Below, in pieces: positions 31,627 to 44,688 of a DNA stretch of 64,000 nt (positions within the stretch are counted from its first letter, which is position 1; every line of letters begins with the position of its first letter). The notes under the pieces were generated by a model. The model was not told the origin of the DNA. It ran no database searches and was given only the letters and a program-made list of their open reading frames with translations. The position numbers were made by a program, and so were the translations under genes. This DNA comes from Hawksworthiomyces lignivorus (lineage: Eukaryota > Ascomycota > Sordariomycetes > Ophiostomatales > Ophiostomataceae), in the NCBI GenBank assembly GCA_002917075.1, contig NTMA01000032.1:124001-188000 (forward strand), in the 5' to 3' direction.

Positions 31627-34600
31627 AGTGACGAATTTTTCGACAAAAACGTGATAATCAGGGTTCAAAGAGAGACAGGATGCAAAGGACGCGCTCCGAG
31701 ACCGAGAAATACCAGGGATGGCAGATGGGTGCGGTGACCGTATGGGTGAGCCTGGAGAGAGAAAGAAAAAAACAAGATCGAGAGATGAGGTCTAGATCCG
31801 GTCTTATATAGGTAGCATGCCGGGTCTGGGATGAGGGAGACGAGGCAAGATAATGATGCAGCAAGCAGCAAATTAAAGGTCGAAGCACCAGAGCTTATTG
31901 GTGACCGGGGGAGGTGTGGTATCAAGTTACTGGTTCGCTTGATCTAGGACTAATACCAGGATGGCGGAACAGCTGAAAGTGGGAAGGGTAAAACGAGGGA
32001 ACAACAGCAGCGGGGGGGGAGCAGCTCTGTCGGGGGGTGGATGAAGCCTGGGCAGCGGGAGACGCCGAATGCAGATGGCAAGAGAGAAGAAGAAGAGGGA
32101 GGGTGCGAGAGAGGCTGAATTGAGTGTAGTGTGGAGAGGGAATATTAAAAGAATGAATGAGGGTGTGGGAGGGTGGGAAAATGAGCTCAAGAAGCCGGAG
32201 AGAAGATGTGCATGGGCTCTTGTACTGGAAGGGCAGACCGATGCAGGAGGAATTGGGTTCTCGAGAAGCCGTGTTCGTGGGCTTGCAAAATTTACTAGTG
32301 CCACAAGCAATGCTGTAGATAAAGAAAATTTATTCTATTACCCTCTGTTCTCAGATAATTAGATCGATAAGTAGGAGACGGAGAAAAATGGACACCCTAT
32401 AAAAGAAAAAGAAACGGGCCAGGGCTGGGTCCCCTAGTGGCGACAAAAGGCGAAGAAGGCCTTTCAACGGATAATTACTGGATCTTACGGCCTACTCTTC
32501 CGTACAGACAAAACAAGTCTTTTCTCTAGAGATCAGCAGTTGCTGTCAGTGGTGGTGGGATGGGGGCAAGAAGACTGAGCCGTGGTGGGCAGTCAGACGA
32601 AGCACTAAAGGGAAGAGAAGAGACAGGCGAGGAACAGGCGAGGTAAATTGGGAGATACAGGCAGACAGGGTATGTAGCTCAAGGTCGGTTGGAATGTTTT
32701 GGTTTGTGTGCTGTATTTGGCTTCTGCCAACCATAAACCGCGCCCTTTGTTGACCATCTAAGCATGTGTATGTGGACTAAAACTACTTTAAAGATGCATC
32801 AGAGCTGGGGGGGTGGTTACTGTAGTTCCTGGGAACGATATGATGCGAATCAAGAATGGCGGTATACGATTACGGCTTAGATACACGTACGACGTACATC
32901 AGCGAATGGAGCGGTAGCGCACGAGGACGTTCGTGTGCTGGAACAATTTACGATCGATATCAAGTGGAACAATCTCATCTGGTCTTACGGGGAAGAGCAG
33001 TAAATACGCGCAAACAGAAGGTGACATGAAGATCCTCACTGCTCACATTTCGCACGTTTTCTCTTCTTATGGCAGCGGGCGGTGACACGGGACGAGTCAG
33101 CATGAGGCAAGGACACATTTTTTTTTGTACGTATAGCAGTGTAGTCATTGTTTCTTTCAATGATTTCACTGGTCTCCCTCTCTTCGTCTTTCTTTTTCTT
33201 TCTGGTAATTTATTATTTTTTATTTTAAAGTTCTGCGCGATAAGAGATTCCTCCCCCTACAACGTAAGATACGAATAGTTTATTCCTCAAAAGTTTTCCT
33301 CCGTACCCACAATTGCCGCTACCATTGGACGGCTATTACTGTATTTGTACTAGCTTTTCTACTGCATTCGGCAGGTCATACCCTGACACGGAGCGGGCGG
33401 CATTAGCGAGACCTGCTGCACTGTCGCACTTGGAGCGTCTGCTTAGCGTACCTCATAATGTGCCTATGCTTAGGCGGACGTCTCGGTGGAGATAGGCGGA
33501 CGCACGCTTCAGTGCTCGTGATCTGCACAACTTCGCCAATATAAGAGAGGAGGGGGGGTTTTTCTTGGGTGCCATAAAACCGCTCTGTAAGGGCTTACAG
33601 GCTCGGCGATCTCAGTTACATGCTCTTGTGTGCGGAAGCAGGCGCTTGGCGATGTGGTCGGCCAGACCCATGGCTGTTTAAGGCAGGCTTCCAGAACAAA
33701 GCTCGGTGCGCCTGTTGCAGCAATCCACGGAGTCGGAGGCGTCCCTGAAGCGTGGCGAGCGCGTACTCGTATGCACAAACACAGATACAACCACAGAAAG
33801 CTTATTCAAAGGGACATGGGGAAGGCAGCCGGAAGACGGAGACGACAGGTCTACGGCGTAGAGACGAGGCCAGAAAGGGTTGCTCAGCCTTGCCTGCAAG
33901 TAGCAACAAAGTGCGAGAGTTGTGCTTGTTGTTCCACTGCGCTATGCACTATCGGACCTGCTCAAGCCTTGACGATTTTCGATTCGGCTGGTCTTATTCG
34001 GGGGCTCATCGAACGAAATCGTGATTCAAAAGCTACAATCTACCTTCTCTTTTTGTGCGAGCAACATCTTTGACTCTGTTGGTCTTCTCCACGCGTGCGA
34101 ACTTGATGTCTTGCGTGGGCCATGGGCCGACGCGGGAGCAAAACAAGGTGATCCTCGTACACGAAGACAATAAGACCTGTATGAAACCCATGTGTGAGTA
34201 TTGGCCGCATGCAAATGCTCTTTTTTTGCCTCCGGACAAGACGCAAATGTGGACCTCTCATCTTCTGAACACTGTTGGCCTTCATTTCCACGATCCTTAC
34301 ACAAATGACGAAAGGCAGGTCTGCCAGAATCACCAATGAAAACCCCGGAAACCGGAGATAGATCAAAATAGGTACTAAAAGCTGGAGATGTTGATATCAA
34401 ATTGCGCTCTTGTACGAAAAGGGTCAACCAATGCGCATAGCGCCAAGACGTTAAATACGCTTGTTTCTTTGAGTTTGGAACTAGAAGGTCGCCTTCGTCG
34501 TCTCCTTATCCCAACTCGCAACGTGCTCTGTTTGCTTGTGACCTTCGCAGGACGTATGCAGAATCTTGATACTGCTTTCTGCTGCATGGGCCAAATCGTG

Positions 34601-36568
34601 TTCGGGAAATCTCTTATCTCCTTACTGTCATTGGACCGCCTTTGCCGGGGTGGACAAGGATGGTGTGGGTTTGCCTCGCGTGGTCCGCTTGCTTAGTTTT
34701 CTCTTGCTGTGAAACGGTTGGTCAACGTCACTGGGCGCTGATAAGGTACAGAGATAACAACCGATTCCCCAATCTCTTATAGCACTTCATCGAGTAAGAT
34801 ATTGACGCCCCTTGTCTCGTGCACCGATACGCAATGCTTGTTTATCTCCCCAAAACGACAGCGCCCAACGCAGCGCCAAAAAGCATGCGATAACTGCGAT
34901 ATGCTGTTCTGTCCCACGACGCCCAGTGCTGTATTTTGTCTGGTGTGCTTCTTTTTTATATGCTATTCCAAATGATTTTATTGCTTTTGGTGCTGAATAT
35001 GGCTAAGGGCTGCCACAAGAGGCGTTTGCTAGCTAATGATATCACAGTGAGAGATAATGCATTCCATGGCACACCTGCATTACATACGACTCCCAGCACA
35101 CTAGTCATACCGAGGTTTAGGTTCAGTGTTACTATCTATCGAGCGTGACTTGGCAAGACGCCTTTGCAAAGATCCCAATATCCAAAATATAATGCGCCAA
35201 AAAGCAACCTCCACTAGGATCTATAACCTCTCATCTCTATGTCTTAATTTGCGTAGCTTCTAGCTTCCTTCTAACCCATCTTGCAATACGGAATAGACCA
35301 GTCATAAACAGGGGTTGCCGAATTCTTCCTCGGCCAGCTCCCCTTCTTCCCCCACGGAAGCCGCCTCTGGCATCCTGCATGAACATTGGCGTACACGGCC
35401 TCAGCTTCTAGGCAACGGTGCGAGCCCTTTATTTGCGTCTAGAAAGTCATGAAGAAGAGCTATGCATGCATTGGTTCCGCTCTAAATTTATCGCCTGCAC
35501 CGTAGTGCTGCCCTCCAGTCCGCGGCGCTCCATCCCTCAACCCCCCCTTCTTCTCGCCTTACCACGAAAACAGTTAGTAGTGTTCCATCCTCTGGAGGGA
35601 CCCTTGCCCCGGAGTGTGTGCCATTCTCCATGCCCCCCATATCCCAATGTTTTATAGCTCTGCACCTTGCACGGGCCATTTCCGCGCGGCGACCTGCGGT
35701 GGCGGCATTCGCCCCTTTGCGCCTCTCTCTCTGGCGTCCGAGCATGTGCGTATTTCTGTCTTGCTCAGGCCAGCACGCTGGAAGCCACGGCTCTACGGAT
35801 ACCGCATTCCGTGCTTGCCGTAGCGGTGCACAGTTACTATGGAGAGCCATGCTGCTGTGCTATGCACCGCTCAGCGACTGCACAGATGCACAGATCTTAT
35901 TGCACTGGTTCATCGCATGTGCTATATGCACCAGATAGTTCTGCTACTAATTTTTGGCTGCAAGACAGACGCTGCAAGAAATAGCTTCAAGTTTCAAACG
36001 TTCAACGAGCAACATAAGGTTTTTGAACTTTCTGAATTCTGTTTCTGGTTTTTTTTGTAATGCGGCCATATAATATCAAACAAAAGTTACAGCCGTTCTA
36101 ATGAAAAACAAACAATGTGAAAGAAAGCTTCTCACACAAATAACGTACACACCCAAGCAGGCGTTCTAGCAAATTCAAATCGGTCGAACAAATAGCATAC
36201 ATATCGAACGGCGCACTTGGACGTCCGAGGACCAGAGCACTTGTTGTCCTCTCACCTGGCTTTGCCGCATCGCCAAGCCGGCGAGATAGAATACGAAGAG
36301 AAATGACAAAGAGAAAACAATGTAGGCAGCGAGAGGGGAGCGGCGTAGGAGCGGAAAGCCATGTTGAGATTCGTAGGGGAGAAAGAAAGGCCTTATTGTT
36401 CTGGTCACTCTTGAGAAACGACTTCACCGCCGTTCAAGAAAACATTCGTGGCATATGGAATTTGATTTCTCCTCAAAGTCATCCGCTGATAATCGGACCG
36501 CTGTCATCATTCATGCCGGCTCTTCTTGATCTCGTTCTGGCCCCCCGGGTCTTAAGAATCTCTGCCTT
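31627..36568. other. Five-kilobase interval without a recognised gene
   Basis: Upstream side of the permease (promoter presumably in 31627-32300, purine-rich on the plus strand) followed by sequence in which open frames are short and unconvincing. No tRNA, domain or splice-linked frame was recognised in 32700-36500. Confidence 0.5.
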
Positions 36569-37544
36569 TTACGCTGTCGAGTTCCCGAGAGAGGTCTTGA
36601 TATAGTTGAGCAGAAGAGGGCCGATCCGCGAGGCGAGGATCTTGTCACCGGCAATATTAGGATGCACGCCGTCACGCAGATCGGTTGTGGGAAAATCCGT
36701 GTTGCAGTCGGCAATGACAATGGGTGAATCAGTGGTATTGAGTTTCGCGGCCCAGTCAGGAATAGCCTTGTTGATAGAGACGATGCCAGCGCTGGAGATT
36801 GGCAGGGGGATGACTTGGTCAACCTGTCCAACGTTGTTAGATGGCAATGGAAACTAAAGATGAATAAAAGAAGAACCTAGACGGCGAGAAAAAGGAGACT
36901 GTGGGAAGAAGCAGGGCCGGGCAGGGTAGTTCTCACGATGATCTTGGCCTTTGGGACGGCCGCCCGGATGGTGTTGACAATCTTGGTGTAGGCTGCCATG
37001 ATGTCCGCGGTGTTGTGTCCGCGCACCACGTCGTTGGTGCCCAGCATAAACATGACAATGTCCGCTGGTGTGCTTGCCATCCACTTTGTGATGTAGTTGT
37101 TGGCAATATCAATGGCCAACCAACCAGAGTGGCCCTCGTGGTGCTGGTCCCAGTCGGCGGTCTGCGGCTTGCAGTTCTGCGGATTGCTCTTCTGAGAGCC
37201 CACATACTCGACCTTGTCTGCGTATCCAGCTTCGGCAATCATGTCCCAGACAAACGCACGCCAGCAAGTTATTTCTGTGATACTGTCACCCAGAGGCACT
37301 GAATATCTATTAGCAAAGCCTAGTTTAACCCCCCCCCCCCAACCGACGCTGCATTTTGACTGATATCATGTACTGCTGGAAAACAGCTTTGTTCTATGCG
37401 CGCCAAAAAAACGAATCTGTACTCACTAATTCGAAGCTTGTCTGCTGCCGGTGCCAAGTCTGTAGAGGCGGAAAATTCTGCTGGTGCAGCGAGGGCAGCG
37501 CTGAAGAGGGCCGCACCGGCCAAGAACATAGAAGGCGCATGCAT
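36569..37544 (-). CDS. Secreted SGNH hydrolase, CE3-type (acetyl)esterase
   Basis: Predicted extracellular esterase that removes acyl (probably acetyl) groups from plant cell-wall polysaccharide; the closest match by motif is carbohydrate esterase family 3. Exons 37544-37427, 37298-36937 and 36823-36569 join in frame to 244 aa, normal for the family. The N-terminus has a signal peptide (hydrophobic MFLAGAALFSAALAAPA). Block I is MPLGDSITE with the catalytic Ser, followed by CWRAF. The HEGHSGW segment is typical of CE3. Block III is MLGTND. The C-terminal DGVHPN supplies the catalytic Asp and His. Introns have clear branch sites (TGCTAAT and CTAAC). The exact substrate is inference. Confidence 0.88.
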
Positions 37545-39999
37545 GTTTGTGAAGACTGAAACACAGTTGACTGGGAGGCACAAATATGGCAACTGTCTGC
37601 ACTGCTACAAAATTTCCTGACAGAGGATGAAGGGTAGTGGTATGCGAAACTATTGTTCCAGGACAACTCGTGGGTATGGCAGTATATTTCTACTCCTTAT
37701 CCACGGCCTTTGGCGTACACTTCATTCTCTCTTATTGAGAAGAAAGGACCCCATGCTACCGTCATCACAAAATGAAATATAGTGCGTTTACTAAGAGTGA
37801 ATTACCATGTGGTTGTCATACTCCGCGTTTCTAGAACACGGGTCGTAACGAGGCTACGATGTTTTCCTTTCCTGGGACGCCAGTATATAAAAGATTGACC
37901 CCACTTTGGGACGGTCATTCTGATCTGCATGTTGTTATAATTAGCGTTCGTCTATTATAGATCAATAATACCTATTATGCCTGAAACGACAGATATGGTT
38001 CTGGTTGATATAGCCTTATTGTAGTTCCTCCACGCTTGATTCCGTAGGTTCCATTTTCAGGACTAGAGTACGGAGCAAAACAAAAGATTTCGGAGTAAAG
38101 GACAGCTCTAGCTTGTAGACCAGAAGCTACTATTTTTCATGCGTTTAGGCCACTATATTGGCCGATATCCGGATTGCTGTGCGGATACGGTACCAAGAGA
38201 TGAGAAATGCAAGCCTATATTGAATTTTGGGTAATAATATAGATAGGAGAGTGAACACAAAAGAGAAATTGGTTTCTACACTATCCTTTTTAATTCAGCA
38301 GCGTAGAGAGAATTTCAATAACCAAGCACACTATACTAACTCTCCAAAAAAACTGTAACTGACGACGTGAAACGAACTTGTTTACTTGGATGTCAGCAAA
38401 GGAGATACGCATAATCCTTACGGGATTCAGTGACGATGTACGCGCATAAGAAAATACTCAGAATGAAAAGGAAAGTAGAATCTTCTGCATTGCCCCATTT
38501 TGTGAATATCTATGTTGCTACAACTTTTCAATCTCAGAGTATCCGTCCTAGCAGCGACATAGTATTCGCAGTAAAGGGAAGACGAGATCCTGTGGTGTGT
38601 AATATGGAATAGGGTTGGCCAAGACGGAGGTTGGCCCGTGCGGTCCAAAGGAAGTGTGGTCAAAAGAGAAGTATGATGATGGAAGACGTATTCGACTTGG
38701 ACATGAACACTTAGCTTACTATTATTTATCTTTTCAATTTAATTGCCAGGTACACATGGCCTAATCCTTGTTCCTGGCATTCTCTTTATGAAATATTTGT
38801 GAGAAATGCTTCTCTATTTGGATTATCCAATGACAGTTTTCTCCATCCGACGGGCCTATCCAATGACAGTTCTCTCTATCCGACGGTCTATGCACGTTAT
38901 ATAACCGAGCCTATATTCACTAGGGCCGAAGGACGGATGAGAAAACCTGACAATAATACAATACTTAACGCACAGAGAAACATTGTATACAGATCATTGA
39001 GCCTCAGAAAGCTCCCGGTGAAATGGAGCGAATATATTTTCCATGTGATCTCATACAAATAGCAGACAGCCCCGAGCTTGCTCGTGTTTCCTATTTGTCC
39101 ATATATGGGCTCGCCGGCTGCCGGCGGCGGGGCAAGGCACCAGCTCCTCAAGTGCGGATCGTAACCGACTCTTACAATTAAGAATGCAATCGTTCCCTTA
39201 ATCTATTCAGTCTAAAGGCCAAAGGAAAAGATGAGAGAAGAAGGGCCGGGATTCATGACTCTTTTCATATTTCCTACCTCACTTCATTTTATAACCGGAC
39301 TTACAAACTTCTCCGGTAACATGTATTGTCTTACGTTGACTTAGAAAAAGTCACAAGTCACCAGTGCCGGCTCATAAAATGTGGCTTGTTTTCAGACCGC
39401 TATGTGGACTTGTACTTGAGCTCGACTTCCTGATCGTCGTCTCTGGTTCGGACCATCCACTCCACCCGAGGAAAGAGAGATATATGTTCTCATAAATACT
39501 AATTGTATTAAGGAAAACGCATGGAAGGCACAGAAGGTACGGAGAGTTTGGAAGATATCCTATCTCCTACGTATCCGAGCGGACCGAGCATCCTTTTGTC
39601 CTGGTTCAGAATAGAATGGAACGCACTGTATATGAAAGTCACTTCTCTTGGGGTAGTATCGTAATTACACCCGGAACGAAGTAAAAAACAAGTAAGAGCG
39701 AATCTAGTCTGTTGAGACTACTTACTGGATTCGAGTCGACCCCCGGAAGCAAAGCCGATACAAAGGGCAGCACGAACCTCGGAACGGCCGTATATACTGC
39801 GTTCCACCGAACTAATAAAACTAAAACAGAATTTAACATGTCGGTCTACCGCCTCGCTTTTCTCCCAGGCTATTGCATAACAGTTGAATGGCCCTAGCCA
39901 CCAAATAAAATTACACAAAGTGCTGCCGCCGTCTTGCATTTCGAACTCAGCACCAGGGTATTAGAACCTTACTCTTCCCAAATGTTCCGATAAGATTTA
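37545..39999. other. Intergenic, no gene seen
   Basis: AT-rich region between the esterase start and the NACHT gene. Contains the tandem duplication listed separately. No domain recognised. Confidence 0.5.
38824..38886 (+). repeat. Two-copy 33-nt tandem duplication
   Basis: Two copies of a 30-nt core starting TATCCAATGACAGTT and ending CCGACGG lie at 38824-38853 and 38857-38886, with two differences between them. The period is 33 nt. No coding context recognised. Confidence 0.75.
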
Positions 40000-42649
40000 T
40001 TAAAAGATTTCATCTACCCCCCCGCCAGCAAAAAAAGATTCAGTGTTTTGCAGTATATGCTCGGACGACCATATCATTTCACATGTAATTTTCCAAGGTC
40101 CCCAGCTGATAGCAGCCAAGTTTGACTGGTCATAAACCATGCCGAGCAACCTGCGTCTACTGATCTCAGGAAAGCTGCGGGATACCGAAAGTAGTGGCGT
40201 AAAGATGTCACTATTTCCAAGAGAAGGGGTTATCTGGGTGTGACTCAGGGCCTCTAGCCGCTCTATCAAGCCTTCAATCGTAATTTCAAAAGGAGCAAAC
40301 CGTGGCTGTTCCCCCTCTCCGTGAGATAACATGTCTTTAAAGAACAGGGTACAATCCTCAAGAGCCCCTTCCGGCCCAATGCGCTTGACATATGCTATAA
40401 TCTTCGCCCGATTTTCTGTTGATACTGACGGCAAATGACTTATATATTTACCAATGTATGAACCCACGAGAGACGCGATGACGAACAGCCAAAGAGGTAC
40501 TTCGAAACGCTGTTTGCGGTCTATAGTTACGGACAACAGACCACTGGTCGACACGCTAAAGTCCAGTAATGTCCATAAATAATCGAAAGAATTTTTTTCG
40601 CAGTTATAGCTCGAAGAGAATGGATATTTAATCGACAGCAAGAGGTTGCATTTCTGATTTGTCTCGGTTAAGAGTTCGGGATCTTCTCTTATTCGCTTAA
40701 GGACATATTCTCTGAAGTTGTGATAGGATGCAAGAAACACAAAATATGTTTTGTCAAAGGAGAATGTTCCGGGGAAGTATCTGTTTTTTTGACGTGATAT
40801 AGAGAATCTGTATGCATGGCTAATAAACTCAAATGGTGTCTTGAATTGAGCATCGCATACAATGTGCTCTAGCTGTGCTAGAATTTCTAGGTGGTCGAGT
40901 CCGTCATTGCAATCGGCCAAGTCGTCCATAGCATCACAGAAATCTCGGTCGAGGAAAATGAATCTAGCCATATAAATGCGCACCCGTACGTCATCTGACG
41001 TAAAGTTTAGAGCGCATGATATATATCCCAACTTAGCTCTTTTCAGCACGTAATCGAGCGCGGTACGATGGAAAAACCCGACAAAGCCAACATTGTCGTG
41101 GCTGCTTATTTTAAGAAGTCCTCTAGTAAGGCTGTCGATCAGCCGCCTGGTCTTCCTTTCCCTCTGTTCAATTTCCTCTTCGCTGAGCCAGTGAAATTCC
41201 GATCCAAAAGGAAATTCTGGATCCAGAAGGTTTGTCTGCCCATGATAACTCTAGGACTTTGTTAACACAGCCGCGATTGACTAATAGTAAAAGTAGGTTA
41301 GATCGCTCTCTGTCGTGCGTGTCCACTTGGCTGGGAAGCCGATCATAAAGTGTGTCCAGCTCCTCTGGGACGTCATCCAGCTTCTGCATCTGGACAGCTT
41401 GGCTATCACCGCGCGACAGTGACTGGAGCAGGAGCCGTGAGGTAAGAACCGCCCAGAGGAAGACTCCTTCTGCACGTCGAGTGATTTCGTTTACAAGAAA
41501 TAGGTAAGTGTCCTTGAAATCCTCAAAATCATCATCGTTCTCAAACACATGTCGGCTGTAGCTGTAAACATCACCCTGGTTCAGCATATCAAGATGTATA
41601 ATCGGACACCCTCGGCGAGAGAGCTGGTCAAGGAACTCTATGTACGGACGCGAGCTTGAGCATATCTTGATATCTCTACCACCTGCCCAAGAGCGTATAT
41701 GTTTTGTCAACTGCTTAAAGACATAACTCAGATCACTGGCACGCTCGGAAGAAGGGGCAGCCGCATCGCGATACTCGTCGAGCCCATCGATAAAGAAGCA
41801 GAACCGGTATCGTAAGCTTTCACTAGTCTCTTTGATCAATCTCTCAAAGGCAGTTTCGATTACTGGAGCTCTGAACATATTGGCTTCCACAGTGCCCTCT
41901 TCCCGAGAGATCTGGAGAGCTAGCCACTGTTCTGGAAATATCACAGGTGCGAGATCTGGACATTGGGCCAGCACGAAATACAGAATCGTTCTTTGTAAAC
42001 CTTCCAACGAGGACTGCATAGCGTCCCTGCTTGCTGTCCAGAAGTAGAAAGATGCAAAGACCAGTGGCTTCGATCCAGCCCACTCAATTAGACACTCTTT
42101 GGTCTGCGGGTGCTGAGAAAGACATCGCATCAGAGTAGATTTTCCACTTCCTGCTTTTCCAAAAATATGAAAGATCTGTGAACCGTTGTGAAGCCACGAC
42201 AAGTATTTAGTCCTCGCATTGTGACGTTCTTGGCGTTGCTGGTTTAACAAACCATCGATTTGTTTCTCACGTTTTTCTTCTGTGTCCTCACACAGCATCC
42301 ATTGGAAGGTTCCGACCACCGCAGAAGATACTGAGTCTTCACGTTTAAGCATGGATGGGAAGGCCAGTTGCTTCAGAATGCGACGAAGAATTGACATGTT
42401 TGAAAAGACGTCATCGCCAACGTCTACAGAGGTGGAAAGTCTAAATAGCAACTGCTCCAGCTGCCTTTTCATGCTTGTCTGCCCGCTTTCCAGTTGTCTG
42501 TGCATATTTGAACTCAATTGGTCCATAGGTCCAACTTGGTGCCGCAGTTGTCCCGTATCAAGCATGGTAAGCACATCAAGCAGTCTCTCCAAGCTACATC
42601 TGTACGTGTAGTATGCCATAATAGACATCGTCGCCCACTTAATAGACAC
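40000..42649 (-). pseudogene. NACHT (NLR-like) STAND ATPase gene with frameshift
   Basis: Fungal NLR-like proteins use a nucleotide-binding NACHT domain as a switch in non-self recognition or cell death. The N-terminal half (42649-41168) has a predicted coiled-coil start, a P-loop GKAGSGKST near 42150 and a Walker-B-like FFIDGLDEYRD near 41790. The frame carrying VLELSWADKP ends 60 nt later at a TGA. The expected continuation lies in another frame: from about 41228 it reads NLLDPEFPFGSEFHWL and runs on through GFFHRTALDYVLK to a stop at 40000. A net one-base insertion near 41228-41237 explains this; no intron with usable signals fits. The C-terminal 350-400 residues hold no ankyrin, WD40 or TPR repeats I recognise. 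There is no good ATG at the 5' end (the frame opens just after a TAG). Further protein-like text in another frame lies at 42673-42800, so the N-terminus may also be broken or carried by an extra exon. Confidence 0.7.
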
Positions 42650-43047
42650 CTAGTCTGCTCGCCCTCGAGGTTCTAGTTCTGGCTAGGTGCGGCGAAGATA
42701 CCACTGGTCTTGAAGTTGTCTTTAACAAGCGCGACACTTTCTTCGAACATGATCTGGAAGTCGTAATTGAAATCGTTATTATTGTGGGACGCTTTTGGAA
42801 ACTTTTACATAGCTGGTCATCTTTCTGAGAGTCTTAATATTTTACATAATAGCTCAAAAGACAGAAGATGACCGTGAATGTAGATTATCCCTCCGTTAGC
42901 CGATTAGCACCCGAGACGTATATTAAGCCCCAACACTACCCGGCCCCGTACGTCTTCCAGTCAGGGGTTGGCGTGTAGGCTTGCCATGGCTAAGATTCGG
43001 TTTCCAAGGGTGTAATACTTGTTTTTATGTAAGAAGTCTGATCTGCT
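42650..43047. other. Interval with likely 5' part of the NACHT gene
   Basis: On the minus strand 42673-42800 reads as DFQIMFEESVALVKDNF and then ends in TAG at 42675-42673. Coding-like text (NLEGEQTR) continues past that stop. This is probably the upstream portion of the NACHT gene, separated by an unrecognised intron or by mutation. Nothing else seen. Confidence 0.35.
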
Positions 43048-44433
43048 TTACAATTCTGTATGCCCATCTGGTTGGGCATATTGATCAGCAAGCTCTAAAT
43101 AGCGATCAAACTCATCGCAATACGATCCGTCCATCCACTGTCCCAGCCAGAATGCCGCACCCCTAGCAGCTGCAAACGCTGGATTGTAGGGGACTACAAC
43201 TTGCACATTCTTCTCAGCATTGTTGAGATATCCGCCGGTCGCGTGGTTTGCGGGGAGTATACCGGGAATCTTTTTGGCAACCTCTCGTACAATGCCTAGG
43301 AAATTCGGCGTATCGGCTGCTTCCCCAGCTACGAGTATTTCTAAGGGGTAAAAGTCCCACAGGCCCAAACCAACTCGTTTCCTGTGTTCAGCGTATTCGA
43401 AAACTCGATCAAGAAGCCGGTCGCGAACAGCATTCCAAAATTCCGCTGGCTTCGTTGTCGCTTCTATCTGACCGAGCCCGTATTGGGGGTCTATGGAGCC
43501 AAGAATATTGTCCCACACTGGAAAATAAAAACATCCATCGGACTGAAAAGACGTGTACAGAGAGTCATTTGTGAAACTGCGTATGAACGTGATGAGCAGA
43601 CTGATTGAGAGTAATTCCATACCATGCAAGAAAAGGCAAAGTACAAACCTAATGAAAAAAACAATATGAGACAACTGGCCACCATCCTCATCACTACCAA
43701 TGATCGGACTGTGGCCTGCACACCAACGCAACTTGCATAGTCGGAGTCCATTATCAGCCAGAACGGCGTTCGTCTCGACGAGGTATGTGGGAACGCCATC
43801 CTCGTAGCTGCTCGGTCGTAGGCCCGCGAGCATAAGTGCGTCATTAACAATGCTGTCGCAAGGCAGGCTGTCTACCCAAGCGGGTACGTAAGGCGCTGAG
43901 ATGGCGACGACGTCGACAACAGCACCTAATCCTTCACGTTTCAGGACTAAGTCAGATATGGCCCGTAGCGCGCGTATCATCTCGGCTAATACAGAAGCCT
44001 CTGCCGTGGGTGCTAGGCCAACGCTGCGTTTTAGCAGCCGCCAAATCTCTGCGGCAGTCGGCCGCCCACGTAACCGTATACTCGTCGGGCGTGCTTTGAC
44101 TAACCGCTCCATCAAGCTCATGTACTGCTGACTACCTCGTACTTTGGCCAGGTGGATGACTGTTCCATTCTCGGTACGTGCTACTGAAGTCCTATCGGAC
44201 AGTGAGATTTTACTTATTTGTTGAAAGTGCAACAAGGGCATGTCTTACCCATATGACTGACCTAGGTCGAATGCAATAGCGAGCTCTTCCCCAGCTGCTG
44301 CGCTTGAAGTCATCGAAGTGTCGCAGGCACTACATTCTTGCCTCCCGCCTCTAAGAGAGGGGAAACCCAGAACTAAGACGAGTATGAAGCCAAGTGAAAA
44401 GCAAAGGATGCATGAAGTGCGAAGTCTAGGCAT
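43048..44433 (-). CDS. Hsp70-like (actin-like ATPase) protein with signal peptide
   Basis: Exon 1 (44433-44249) and exon 2 (44191-43048) join in frame through a 57-nt intron (GTAAGA donor, GATAG acceptor), giving 442 aa if the rest is unspliced. The N-terminus has a strong hydrophobic signal or anchor (SCILCFSLGFILVLVLGFP). It is followed by the phosphate-1 motif of the Hsp70/actin fold, AIAFDLGQSYGTSVA, split by the intron. A middle segment reads VVDVVAISAPYVPAWV, in the position of the Hsp70 PAYF block, and ILVAGEAADTPNF may correspond to the adenosine motif. A hydrophobic run coded by about 43560-43660 may be a membrane segment or a small retained intron (a frame-neutral 48-nt option with GTTTGT and AATCAG exists). 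It is shorter than canonical Hsp70 and has no substrate-binding domain. Function unknown; it sits between the NACHT gene and the M61 gene, all on the minus strand. Confidence 0.65.
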
Positions 44434-44688
44434 TTTCTTTCTTAGTGCTGGTAGAAAAATGTGTTATGTCGCTCTAGGTATTGCTCCAAAGCCGAAGTAA
44501 ACTCGTTTCTCGATTTAAAATCATAGCAAGCACTGAGCAGACAAAAGCAAGCAAAAAGAAAAGTGTTGGAGTAGATGACTCTTAGATGATCATCGCTGCC
44601 TAACTTTATTAAAGGTGTCATTCTGCTCGACCACACCACGTGGCTTCAAGTCCGCTCCTAATATCGAATGTAGACAACTCTAGATCCT

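Noticed and set aside
31627..31668. Longer permease N-terminus starting at a TTG
   Set aside because: No ATG lies upstream in frame, the added residues are not family-like, and a good ATG exists at 31626.
186..32790. A 16-nt sequence (GACTAAAACTACTTTA) shared between about 185-200 and about 32775-32790
   Set aside because: A match of this length is expected about once by chance among all pairs in a window of this size, and the flanks differ.
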